From Eimeria necatrix (Eukaryota; Apicomplexa; Conoidasida; Eucoccidiorida; Eimeriidae): a stretch of 20,498 nucleotides of DNA. Within the stretch, counting starts at the first letter, position 1; each line of letters opens with the position of its first letter. The position numbers and the translations under genes were made by a program. Below, piece by piece: positions 9,810 to 19,573 of this stretch. The stretch lies in NCBI RefSeq assembly GCF_000499385.1, contig NW_013654532.1, positions 1 through 20,498 on the forward strand, given 5' to 3'. A model generated the notes under the pieces. It saw nothing but the letters and a program-made list of their open reading frames with translations. It was not told the origin of the DNA and did no database searches.

Positions 9810-10208
9810 TTCATGCCACCTGCAATTTCTGGAAACGTAAAGATTGTTGCAGACTTCCGCTGTGGAGGACAGAGTAACTAGTACTCTCTTGCTGTGCAAG
9901 TTCGATGCTCTCAGATCGCTCCTTTAGCACATATCAAGGCTCTTCAAGGTTTCTAGGCTTTTTCAATATGCGCTCAGGATATACGAACCTAGTAGCGTAA
10001 AACGTTATGATGTCGAATCGATATTGTAGGCAATTTGTGCCGAGCGAAACTACTTGCTGGAGCATTTCGCAATTTTCCTAATGTACACTCTTCACAACGC
10101 TGCTCCGCAACTAATGGATTTTCTCGCAAGAGGCATTCTTTGCATGTTTTGTTGCTGCATGAAAGGTGAAGGAAAAAGAAGCTTCTGAAAGCTGCTGAGA
10201 GCTTATGA

Positions 10209-10687
10209 ATGCTTAAAATGTGCGGTTATCCTTCCGTCTGCCAGGAATTCGAGTTTAGCAAGTTGGTGTGCTCGCCTATCTTGCCACCCCACATAGTGTG
10301 TACCTCAGTAGTGAGTATGTTTTATCTGCGTAAAATGACTTATTTTGTGCATCAGCTGAGAAAATCAAAGCTTGGTGTGACGCGCCAACGCGCAACGCTA
10401 TCTGGGGACGCGCCATGCTCAAAAGCATTTGAAGACACTTCTAACGCTTTTACTACTTACTGACGTGCGACATGCTTGCCGTGTGTGGTTGCTCCAACCG
10501 CCGTTCGAAGTTGGGCGAAGGCATGGACTAAACACGTTAATTCAATTTTGCATTTACTCCACATTTGCAGGTAGACCTAGGACGAGCTTCGTCTAAACAG
10601 CCTCTGTGGCTCTTGCTCCTGAACGTTGCACCAGACGAAATGCTTCCAAAAACAATTCTGCATCCACTTCATCTTGTCGAAACCTAA
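10209..10687 (+). CDS. Possible two-exon gene, 72 aa, unknown function
   Basis: Exon 1 is 10209-10310 (34 codons from ATG) and ends at a strong donor CAGTA|GTGAGT. The intron is 10311-10570 (260 nt), ending in CCACATTTGCAG. Exon 2 is 10571-10687, phase 0, 38 codons to TAA 10685-10687. Exon 2 contains a leucine-rich patch (PLWLLLLNVAP). The unspliced frame is open to 10463, giving 84 aa. The phase agreement is suggestive but not statistically strong, and no family is recognised. Confidence 0.15.
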
Positions 10688-12240
10688 TACGGTAATCCCT
10701 TTTGGGGAAAGCTTGCGGCTTCAAGGCAACGAGGGGTACCATTCGTCCCCAGATATGAAACGCCATTCATGAGTGATTCTCCCATATAATCTATTAGACC
10801 AGCATTATTGTTAATCTGGTGGACAATACCTATCGGTGTGTCTTCAACTAAAGAAATGTGCAGCCACTGGATTATTCTGTAGCTCTGCAATTATGAACTG
10901 CACGTTATACAGTATTAAGGCACAAGTGCGATGAGTTGTGAACTCATTGCACTGTCTGTACAGCACGGCTGCTTAGGGCGGGAAAGAAAGGATCTTTTTG
11001 ATGTTCACATCCAAATGTTTTCTTTAGTGCAAGTTTTTCTTTGAGATATTGGAATCCTTGGGGAAATCGGGCTGGAAGTTCAATACAGCTACTTCGAGAT
11101 GTGTGGAAAAGCGATGAAGGGAGCTCGTTGTTATTTCAACCTCTTCGAATATTCATCATGATTTTTCAGTTGCACGTGACACAAACATTGAGATTAGTCA
11201 TCCTTGATAGACACAGAAGAGCGCAGTAGTCCTGAATAACGGGAGGCATGGAGTGCACTGTCTCTGAATCATGCTGAGAGCTAGAGCTGTCGCGGCTTTG
11301 TGTTATTGTCAACGATTGAAGTATTAGAATGGAAGGTTTGAAGCGAGGCGGCGTAAATCAACAGATCACACCAACAAAATAAAATGCGATGACCATAAAA
11401 TTTGACTTTTCGATACAGCATCGAGCGCTTCCCCTCAGCTGCCATTGTGTGCGTAGCAAGCCACCAACAAGCACATGCAGCACAGCGACGGATCCCCTGC
11501 GTATTCGTGCATCCCATTCTGAAGTCAGTGAAAACCAGCACCTAATTTTCTACATTGAGCTGTACATGCATGAGCGAACGCTTTGCAGATTCACCAGCAC
11601 GAGCTAGTCGCCGCTTCATCTTTTCACTTTGTTGCTCCTGTAGGGCATGAATTCCTAATTTTCACAAGCGATAAAGTTCCCCTAAGGAGTTAGCACGCAC
11701 ATTCCCCACGCTTGTGACATATCTTGCCTGCACTCCTACGTCAGTAACCACGATTCTTTAAACTCGAGTTCCACGTGCAGAGACCTAACCGAAGTTAACT
11801 GCTGCGTATAACGCTGAACAGCGTAACTGGTCTTGTGATAACAACCGAAATAAAATTGGTTAAGCTGAGAACGGCCTTTTGTGGCTTTTCATTCGCAAAG
11901 GCTGGGCGAGCTGCTTGCATTAAACCGCCTTATCGGGAAAACGGGTCCTGCTGCTGATTTATCCATATGGAGAGACCTTACGGCGGAAAATGAAAAATAA
12001 CTTAATATATCTTTCTCGCATTGCTTGGCCACCCCGACCGCTGCGAGCTGCCACAAAGAAACGAAAAATAAGCAGTTTCCCCCACAACTAGCCTGGAGCC
12101 GCAGCTAAGACACAACCCTTTGCATAAGAAAAAAAAGCTTTTAACCAAAAGAATGTACGCCACCTGCGATTTCCGTGGGTCGAGCTCTACTAGAGAGTTA
12201 ATCTGTCTCACGAAACCCCTCGACTGTCTCAACAGCAACC
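10688..12240. other. No supported gene
   Basis: The longest frames are 60-86 codons and overlap on both strands (for example minus 11281-11541 and plus 11389-11607). There is an A8 run joined to AAAAGCTTTT near 12129-12141. No RNA gene, repeat family or promoter was recognised. Confidence 0.4.
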
Positions 12241-12645
12241 ATGCTTGACAAACAAGTTAATGGTTCTTTCGAGCGGATGATGTGTGCTATATTGTATGTT
12301 GAATGCTTCAGATGCTGTTGTTCCGACTCCACAATCCGAACCGTCTTTGGTATTTTGGGTGTTGCTAAATGGTCTGTGATGCCGGATCTACAGGCAAGCA
12401 TCTATCAGGTCCCCGTGACCAAGGTTTGCCGCTGGCCATTATCATTCTGCCTTTCTCGAATCTCTGGTCGAAACGATGCACTAAGGGCATCGTGTAAAGT
12501 CAAACATGCATTTTTTGTTGTGAAACCGTTGGCGTCTCTCATATCTATCTCAGATATAAGCAGAACATCGAAAGCCAGTGAAAAACATGTGAACAAGAAA
12601 ACCGGCAGGAAGCCCACGTGGTCAGCAAACCGTTGCCTTCCGTGA
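12241..12645 (+). CDS. Open frame, 134 aa, unknown; may be a chance ORF
   Basis: It starts with ATG 12241 and has A at -3 (CAACCATGC). The product is Cys- and Ser-rich with no clear signal peptide or domain. A minus-strand frame (12405-12782, 125 codons, GTG start) overlaps most of it. That frame reads as a hydrophobic stretch followed by an acidic/polar tail containing IDMRDANGFTTKNA. The two compete and I cannot choose between them. A few ORFs of this length are expected by chance in the window. Confidence 0.15.
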   Translation: MLDKQVNGSFERMMCAILYVECFRCCCSDSTIRTVFGILGVAKWSVMPDLQASIYQVPVTKVCRWPLSFCLSRISGRNDALRASCKVKHAFFVVKPLASLISISDISRTSKASEKHVNKKTGRKPTWSANRCLP

Positions 12646-13702
12646 CTCTCGTATTTAGCATAGCAGCAGAGCTTCGAAAGAATATCAGGAATCTTGCTTT
12701 GCTGCAAACCATGGTCTGGTTCTTCTATCCGAACTACACAATGGAAGCTATAGAGGCAGCAGTGCCTTACATCCCAGGTCACAGCGGCTGTCGCTGCTGG
12801 TTGTCTAAACGAAAATAGTTATGATAACTGCACTCATGTTTTTAGCAAGTATACCCATAACTGGATATTATATCATTAGTAAGCATGTGAATGGGGTAAC
12901 CAAAAAGCCTACACTATAGGAGACGAATACGCACTGTAAATGCTGCACTAGCTCCCCCCAAGGGCACAACATTCCTTAGCACGACTCGCGTTTTAGGCAG
13001 TTGGATTAAAGCATACGCAATCACATCCTTCTACAAATTGTGGTGAAAAGGCTCATTGGTGGTTGTTGATGCCGTGGCATCCGTCCTAGTGAACTGAGCC
13101 AGTAGCAAAAGCTCCTTTTGGCATTTGGAGGTACTACCCGACTAGTATTTTCAGCCATAAATGAGCTCCTTTTCGTGCTTGGTGCATCCTCAACCTCGGC
13201 ACTTTCAGCACAAAGCATACCGCCTAAACGAACCTACAGCTTTTTTCGAGTTGCGTCCTGAACGTACGAGCACGAAATTTCCCAAATATATGCCTATCTA
13301 TATGCAAAAATGGCAGAATTTAGAACGGCAGCTTAGGTAGAGCCATTTATTGTCAATATCCTTTGAAAAATTTAAGATGCAATTGCTGCACGGGCTTTGA
13401 CTATTTCGAGATTTTGTGCCCAATAGTGAGCACAGCTGACAAGTTGCACGTATCATCCAAATGACAGTAAAATTCAATATGCAGTGCGTTCGTCATAAAT
13501 GCCACCTAGGAGGAGATGCTAGTTCACGCTAACTCTATTTGTCACACGGGTTCTTTGGTGTGATGCTACAAGAAATGATACTACTATGCACAACTACGAC
13601 GCACACCGGCGCTTTCCTGTGCGCATACACTACTGCGCCACTAATGAGCTTTAGCGCCTCCTTGCAGCCCTTCACGGCCAGTGACACGCTAAGCAATCTT
13701 TC

Positions 13703-13945
13703 CTACACGCAATTATTCCAACGAACAAGAGGAACTGCATGACTTCGCTTCCTTTTCGTGAGGAAGCATCTATGTATACACGAGGTAAATGAGCCTACGC
13801 CTGCGCTGAAGCAAATATAAAGCCTAGGTTCGGGGCTCATATACGAAACCACTACATAGCAACTTAGTATAATCGTAGCTAGGTACCTACATTGTGACGA
13901 GTCCGAAACACAAAATAATGCCGCGGGAAGAAGCATCCGTTCCAT
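13703..13945 (-). CDS. Open frame, 80 aa from ATG, one hydrophobic segment, unknown
   Basis: The frame is open on the minus strand from 14044 (TTG), with its first ATG at 13943-13945. The segment YLATIILSCYVVVSYM could span a membrane. The rest is Ser- and Cys-rich with a basic end (TKRKRSH). It lies where the minus strand is the T/G-rich strand. Nothing else supports it. Confidence 0.12.
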   Translation of the reverse strand: MERMLLPAALFCVSDSSQCRYLATIILSCYVVVSYMSPEPRLYICFSAGVGSFTSCIHRCFLTKRKRSHAVPLVRWNNCV

Positions 13946-15639
13946 GTCTGCAGTGCTTTCAAGGAAACTAAAGGCAGCGAGTTGGAAAGTTTCAAGTGAT
14001 TGCCGAAATGGCGCGAAAGTATGCTGGGGAGGACCGAGGCCCAATCACGTCCGTGAGAGTAGTATCACTGCTGAGTGACAAGAACAGCTTTGCGATGAAC
14101 AAGGGCGGGAAAAAATAAGCAAGCTACAGAACGTCGAAGACGTGTGGGCATCTTTTCCTCACTCGTTTCTCGCCTTCAGCGATAACCACGAAAAGCAAGC
14201 CTTCCTTCGGCACTAGAGTGCTGCCAGCGTGGCACGACTGCTTAATAAAAATGCTACATTTACACCACTGCAAAAGACTTACTTACTGCAGAAAAACAGT
14301 TCTCGCAAAAAAAGACAGTTCCCGCAGAAAAGCTACAGTAGTAGCTCATTCAGTTTGCCTGTATGAGCAAACATTGTAGGCAGAAAATAGCGTTATGATA
14401 TTCATTGAAATGTGGATGTTGTCAACACTGCTTCCTGCCTGCTTTGTGACAAAAAGTGCTGTTGCCTCCAATAGACAACAAGAGCTTTGTAGACGTCGCG
14501 TGGCTACGCACTGTTCTTTTTCAGGCTTCTATTTAAAGTTTGCACACAACCTGCTAAAAAACCTGCGACTTGGAACATAACTTACCTGGATCCATCAGCA
14601 ATATGCAGAAAAAAGAAAACTCAGATTCTGCGACAAAGGAGGTGACCCGATAACAAAGTGTGCATGGCTCAATGTATTGAATTCCGGTGTAACACCAACG
14701 CCCCGCTAACTTACAACCTGCTGCCAGCAAACCGAATCAAGAATTATCATCTCCGCTGACTGATGAGCATTCATCCTTAAACACGAAATCTCCTGGCATT
14801 TTTACCACGCAGCTTTGCAATGCTCACCGTAGTAATGTGACACGCCGCTACCAAATGCAAACAGCCTCGATACCATTCAACACTGCTTGAGATCATACAA
14901 CAAACAGGCTATCTTACAACGGGTTTTACAATCCTTGATTAGGTTGGCTGTCGCCCACAGCAAAGGCGCATTTATGAAGGACACATATCTAGCAGAGATA
15001 TAATATCTAGAGGGAAGGAAGCGGCCATCACGATATGTGGGGCATCTATGCAAGCGTTCTGTAGAGGCCCAGTATATCCACATTTGCTTTCCCGCTACAA
15101 TAGCAGCAAGCCTTCGGAACTGCATTGGTGCTGCCAACGCATATGCTGCGATGTGGTGGCGTGTGTTCTTTGCCCGCAGCTAAAGACTCCCAACTCAGCG
15201 GCCGTGTGCTACCACTGATCGACCAGACTTAAGGAGATGCCGAAATCACGCATAACAGACGAGCGAAAGCATATTTACAGGCAAAGGCCGCCAATGTTTT
15301 ACCCAAATAACGTCGCTGACACAATGTGTTGAATTTCGATGCATCGCCGGACACAGGAATTCCACAGTGAGCAAAGCACGCATACGCAGAGAGGAAAACT
15401 CGTCAAACTTTAGCACCTGCTTCGCAGGCTTGTAGTGCTCAGGAGAAGAACATTCCTTGCAAACCGTACAAATGTGCATTTCCCGTCCATGTGGGTGAGA
15501 AACCGCCTACAAAGAAGCTGTTGACAGTTCGTGTGCAACGATAAGAAGACGCCACGCCAGTCTATCGAAATCGGGCATATATCGGGCACGGCATCTACCC
15601 GCCGTTGAAAGTGAAAGGCAATCAAGCAGGTTCGATACT
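13946..15639. other. A/C-rich stretch before the tandem repeat, no supported gene
   Basis: It holds the small 19-bp tandem repeat and frames under 100 codons. I compared this stretch by eye with the 3.1-kb unit and found no convincing third copy. A possible very weak resemblance between 15455-15490 and 18470-18505 is not strong enough to move the repeat boundary. A 6-bp palindrome AGATAT-A-ATATCT lies near 14996-15008. Confidence 0.4.
14296..14333. repeat. Two imperfect 19-bp tandem repeats
   Basis: ACAGTTCTCGCAAAAAAAG is followed at once by ACAGTTCCCGCAGAAAAGC, with 4 mismatches in 19 positions. A related GCAGAAAA lies just upstream. It is probably local slippage in A-rich sequence. Confidence 0.75.
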
Positions 15640-15692
15640 GTCGAGTGGATGGCCCGCTGAGAGATCATGCCTTCAAACCCGTTCGAACGTGA

Positions 15693-15932
15693 AAGCAATG
15701 CCATTGCTCGTGGCTTAAAACATACCATCGCGAACTGATTGAACACAAAGGCACGTCCAGTTGGCTGGCGAAAAACATTCGGGAGCACACATATAGGCTG
15801 ACCGTAAACAAGGTATTACAACCTAGCCACTTCCAAAATATGCTGATGTGGCTGGTTTGTGGTCCCACAGAATTGGCATTCTGCATGGGACACAAAACCA
15901 GACCAACCGACCTGCCAAGCAGCAGCCCCTAG
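15693..15932 (+). pseudogene. Open frame across the repeat core, copy A; unknown protein, probably a decayed fragment
   Basis: The frame opens after TGA 15690-15692 and runs 79 codons to TAG 15930-15932. It has no initiating ATG near its start, so it would be an exon or a fragment. The translation is mixed polar and hydrophobic, with the stretch LAKNIREHTYRLTVNKVLQP followed by a Met/Trp/Leu-rich patch. Copy B aligns codon for codon, with conservative changes left of the core (Ser/Thr, Lys/Arg, Glu/Gln, Glu/Lys). The same frame continues downstream past TAG, TAA 15945-15947 and a later TGA before the match weakens. Copy B has Tyr where copy A has the TAG. I do not recognise the family. It could also be non-coding DNA that is open by chance. 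Confidence 0.3.
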
Positions 15933-15988
15933 ATCGAATACCCGTAAAGCCTAAACACTCCTCGTCTCCAGCAACCAAACGAAACCAT
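15751..15988. repeat. 238-bp highly conserved core of the repeat, copy A
   Basis: By eye there are 9 differences and no gaps in 238 positions against 18867-19104 (about 96%). The flanks are about 70% identical on the left and about 80% on the right. The edges are sharp: similarity jumps at GCACGTCCAG and falls right after CCAAACGAAACCAT. Selection on this stretch or recent gene conversion between the copies would both explain it. The core holds one long plus-strand open frame (annotated separately) and, antisense, a frame with a CxxC...HxH pattern. Confidence 0.9.
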
Positions 15989-16241
15989 GTTCCGTGGGCC
16001 CTCCAGTGAAGACGCTGTCGACGCGAACTGGTGCAGCTACATCCCTGAATTCATCTGCTCACTCGTACAAAGAAGTGTGGCTTCATGCGGTGCTGGTTCA
16101 TCGGCATCGTGACAATTCTCGTGTGTGGTCCTGTGCTTGGGCAGTTGACCTGAGTGGTTATTCAGACGTCGCGAAGGCTCCGCGAAACACGGCGTTTCAA
16201 CACTTTTAACGTGCCTCAATGTATGGGTCACTGCAACGTAG

Positions 16242-16499
16242 GGTGATGCAGTGGCTGAACGTCGAGCCGTAGACTTGAATGCGGAGCCGCACAAGGCGGT
16301 GCTCGCTTGTCGTTCCCTCACAATCACCTCCACACCAAACGAAAATGCAATGTGTACAACGAAATTCAACGAACTAAAACGTCACTGCACACGATTGAGC
16401 CATGCCATAACATCAGTGCGCGGAGCGTCAGTAAGGAATGCTGTGCAGAACGGCGTGGCGTACCATCTTTACAAGCACCGTGCATCTCCCTCGATATGA
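16242..16499 (+). pseudogene. Second frame shared by both repeat copies (copy A), unknown protein
   Basis: The frame opens after TAG 16239-16241 and runs 85 codons to TAG 16497-16499. There is no ATG near the start. Copy B (19358-19573) is open in the same aligned frame, and both copies keep the preceding TAG, so CAACGTAG could be an acceptor site. Comparing codons, roughly a third of the differences are synonymous (for example GCC/GCT, GCG/GCA twice, GAG/GAA, GTG/GTT, CGT/CGC). Shared residues include LNAE, HKAV, RSL and RxSHAI. This is a hint of a coding past, not proof. The opposite strand is also open here in copy A (16037-16369) but broken by stops in copy B. Confidence 0.22.
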
Positions 16500-17368
16500 T
16501 GAAAACACCCGTCCAAGCTATTTTTCTACAAGCGGTTTAATGCGCACTGAAGGACCATCGTCAACCGTCAGAAACCAATCCGACCAAAAGTCACCATCAC
16601 CGAGCGAACAGGTCGTATGTTCAAGCAGCATGCTTCAGCTGCTGCGGCTCGAAGTTAAAACACGATGGCCACTAGCGATGCACTGAAAAGTTTCACGCTG
16701 CCGCGCTCCGGAGGTGAAACTGAACCCGATTGTTCAGCGTCTGTGCAACACGAAATACGAAAAACGAATAGCGCCGATGCTCTAAAATCGGCTGCTCATT
16801 ATGTAGAAAGAAATGAAATGTGATACGATGCTGGTCATCGACGTCGACGCGCACAAGACACAATGATCACAGATCAGGGAAAACAGAGTAGGTATACATG
16901 TGGCAGCCTGTCATCCGAGTACCTGCACGTGGTAAAAACACGCAAGAGGTTTCTGACGTAAGATTACTCCTCCTAGAACCAGATTAGTTTGCAGTAAGCA
17001 GAACACCATCCAGATGCGAACCGTGGACCGCAATTAGTTACCCGTCTTTTTCGTTTCCAGAGCCTTTTCCTTCTCCGCAGCTACAAATCGCAAAGACTGT
17101 CTCTATACGCAGGTGACAGCAAACTCCATTCGCAGCCGCCCCTTCCGCCAAATACAGGAGACCGACTCCCAACAATACACACTGCTACCCACTTCTCCAC
17201 ACACATTTGCACCGCTCTGCATCCCACAAAGCAACGCCACTGACAGGGAATGGAGAACTGCATGCTTCTAACTCATATATACAAGCATACGAAGGAAACT
17301 TTCTCCCACAAAGATTTTTGCATTCCTCAAGTCAGCTGGAGCCTGCAGCAGTAGTGCGATTGTGCCAG

Positions 17369-18728
17369 ACGCATATCAAGCAAAGACACACTGTCTGGAG
17401 AAACGAGATTCAGAATGCGTGATGTGCACCTCATACGCCCAGTGACAACACACTGAAGATGTCCTATCCGAAGCCATGTTTGACTGAACGTAGCAACAAG
17501 TGATCACGCCAGACACCTGTGCAACAGAGCCATACCCTCTACAGCGAATACTGTCACATATGCGTTATGCAGTAAACTACTATATACAGTAGACTACCAC
17601 TCTACGGCGTCACCTCCAAATAACAGCACCATGCAGCCGCCGATCAAGCGATGTTGAGCCACGACCCGGGCAGCATGAACGCTGCCATACGCGTTGCCCG
17701 TTGAGAGCGTCTATTCTTCTGTCTCTTTATTTAGCCGAATGCGTGTGCTTATGCAAGAAGATGCCCGCCACAATATTAAGCGAGTGTCGAGCCCGAAAAT
17801 ATGTCTCACTTCACTCAAAAGCAACTCAAAACAAAATCGGCGGCAAACACGGTGTCTACATGCGCACCAAACGATCCGTTCAGGTAGAGGTTCTACCTCG
17901 CACGCCTGCATCATTCAGACAAAAAAGCTTTCTGGCAACGAATACTCTTTTCAATGCAACTGCTGTACCCTGTGGTAGCACGTCATTGCATGAAAACCGC
18001 AGAGAAAGAGGGCCAGTCCTGTTGTGAAAACGCCTGCCCCTTATGTCACGTGAATTCCGTATGGACTGCAGTAAAAGACGGCCTCTCCGCAACGTGCAGG
18101 TCAGTGCAAGAAGTGATGGCGCAAGGCGGCAGGAGGCTGGTTCTTTTCCCTGTTCCAGCATAATCGCCAGAAAAAAGAAAATAAGCCAAAATGGGGATGC
18201 ATCGCCCGCCACGTCAAATGGCCAGAACCACCCAAAATCACCAAACACTGAAGCACTCACGGAAGGCGTACATCGACGCGTAGAAGGTCACCTGACGCAC
18301 ATTCTATATGACAGATACCTCAGTCTCTCCTCATACCATGATTCGTAAGACGCTAATACTACTGCTGCAAAAATTCGACGTGCTGACTCTGGGCATCGGT
18401 AACGCTCAGCCACGAAACCCACTGACAGTAACGACACTGTAGCAGACTTGTCGTTGTTCCTGAGGTTTGTTCCTCTTCCGCAACCACAAAGAGCCAATGT
18501 CCCGCTGATATGAAAGCAGCTGCCGACAAAACGCATCCACAGTCGTTGGCTTTGCTGATAGGAGAGCAACCACATGAAAACAACAGCCTCCATGACTGCC
18601 GGTCACTTTACAACGCGTCCCTGCAACGTTTCACAAAATTCAGTGATGAAAATCGTCCCTTCGTTTCTGAGCAGCCACGTCAATTCACCGGGCTTAAAGT
18701 TGCCGAAGACGGAGTCATTGTGCATGCT
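17369..18728. other. Remaining part of the ~3.1-kb unit, no second copy in this window
   Basis: The partner of this stretch would lie beyond the window end, so no comparison is possible. It has overlapping open frames on both strands. One is a minus-strand frame at 17880-18260 (126 codons, GTG-initiated only) with a hydrophobic segment PFWLIFFFLAIML near its N-terminus. Another is a plus-strand frame at 17701-18027 (108 codons, non-ATG start) rich in Arg, Lys and Ser. The two overlap antisense, so at most one is real. Neither is recognised or supported beyond being open. CTACTATATACAGTAG near 17578-17593 can form only a 5-bp stem. Confidence 0.5.
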
Positions 18729-18866
18729 GTCCAGCGGATGGCCAGTTGAGACTGCCACGCCTTCTGACATGTCGAGACCTGAACGCTGCAGAGTCGCTTT
18801 TCGCTGTTAGAGTATGCCATTGCACATTGATCAGAACATACCACCGCCAATACATTAAACACAGAC

Positions 18867-19104
18867 GCACGTCCAGATGACTGGCGAAAAACATTCGGGA
18901 GCACACATATAGGCTGACCGTAAACAAGGTATTGCAACCTAGCCACTTCCAAAATATGCTGATGTGGCTGGTCTGTGGTCCCACAGAATCGGCATTCTGC
19001 ATGGGACACAAAACCAAACCAACCGACCTGCCAAGCAGCAGCCCTTACATCGAATACCCGTAAAGCCTAAACACTCCTCGTCTCCAGAAACCAAACGAAA
19101 CCAT
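18867..19104. repeat. 238-bp highly conserved core of the repeat, copy B
   Basis: This is the ungapped counterpart of 15751-15988. Of the differences inside the shared plus-strand frame, three leave the residue unchanged (Leu TTA/TTG, Val GTT/GTC, Pro CCC/CCT). One is Arg/Lys, one Leu/Ser, and one changes TAG in copy A to TAC (Tyr) here. That mix is what a recently coding sequence would give, but the number of sites is small. Confidence 0.9.
18881..19063 (+). pseudogene. Open frame across the repeat core, copy B; unknown protein, interrupted
   Basis: This is the same frame as 15693-15932. Here TGA 18878-18880 cuts it just upstream of the conserved LAKNIREHTYRL segment, and it then stays open for 60 codons to TAA 19061-19063, a stop shared with copy A. 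Upstream of the TGA, the aligned residues still match copy A by type (for example CHC, TYHR and IxH are kept). Different inactivating stops in the two copies suggest both decayed independently from an open ancestor. Confidence 0.3.
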
Positions 19105-19357
19105 CTTCCTTGAGCCCTTCAATGACAACGCTGTCGACGCGAACTAGTGCAGCTAGATCCATGAATTCGTCTGCTCACCCCTTCAAAGAAGTGTGGCTTC
19201 ATGCGGTGCTGGTTCATCAGCATCAGGACAAAACTCCTATGTGGTCCTGCGCTTGGACAGTTGACCTTAATGGTTAGGTAGACGTTATGAAGACTCAGTG
19301 TAGCACGGCACTTCAACAGTTTCAGCGTGCGTGAATGTATAGGTCACTGCAACGTAG

Positions 19358-19573
19358 GCTGATGCAGTGGCTCAACGTCCAGCTGTAGGCCTTAATGCAG
19401 AACTGCACAAGGCAGTTGGCGCTTATCGCTCCCTCATACCCACCTCAACGCTAGACCAAAACACAATGCGTAGAACGAAATCTAATGGGATGGGGATGAA
19501 AAGTCGCTGCACGCGATTCAGCCATGCCATAAGCATCAGTGTGCGAAGCGTCAATAATGAGAATTGCGCATAA
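19358..19573 (+). pseudogene. Second frame shared by both repeat copies (copy B), unknown protein
   Basis: This is the counterpart of 16242-16499, open for 71 codons. Relative to copy A it gains a few codons within a GATGGGGATG-rich stretch near 19488-19498, then the frame drifts. It ends at TAA 19571-19573, well before the copy A stop. No catalytic motif or transmembrane segment is visible and no family is recognised. Confidence 0.22.

Larger units (their letters stand above)
7287..10208. other. No supported gene apart from the CTG microsatellite
   Basis: Frames are all below 100 codons and overlap on both strands. T8 runs occur near 8152-8160 and 9223-9231. TTGGTGCTGCCAACGC at 9607-9622 recurs exactly at 15125-15140. 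Confidence 0.4.
15640..17368 (+). repeat. Tandem direct repeat, copy A (aligned part of a ~3.1-kb unit)
   Basis: This segment realigns with 18729-20498 in the same orientation. The offset is 3089 at the left edge, 3116 through the core and about 3130 at the right end, so only small indels separate the copies. Identity is weak (about 70%) at 15640-15750, about 96% at 15751-15988 and about 80% in the 218 bases after the core that I compared base by base. It stays obvious to 17368, where copy B reaches the window edge. The true right end of the homology is therefore unknown. If the unit is a simple tandem, copy A runs to about 18728. The unit could be a satellite-like large repeat, a duplicated gene fragment or a decayed mobile element. 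I saw no terminal repeats or target-site duplication that would decide. Confidence 0.93.

Noticed and set aside
12405..12782. 125-codon minus-strand frame containing IDMRDANGFTTKNA, which slightly recalls an ankyrin-type turn
   Set aside because: It has a GTG start, no repeat pattern, no codon periodicity by my count, and a competing ATG-started ORF on the other strand. It is mentioned only under 12241-12645.
12524..15640. A third, older copy of the 3.1-kb unit upstream of copy A
   Set aside because: Comparing several segments at the expected offset gave no convincing alignment.
16037..16369. 110-codon minus-strand frame in repeat copy A
   Set aside because: The aligned frame in copy B contains several stops, and the differences between copies show no clear excess at its third codon positions.
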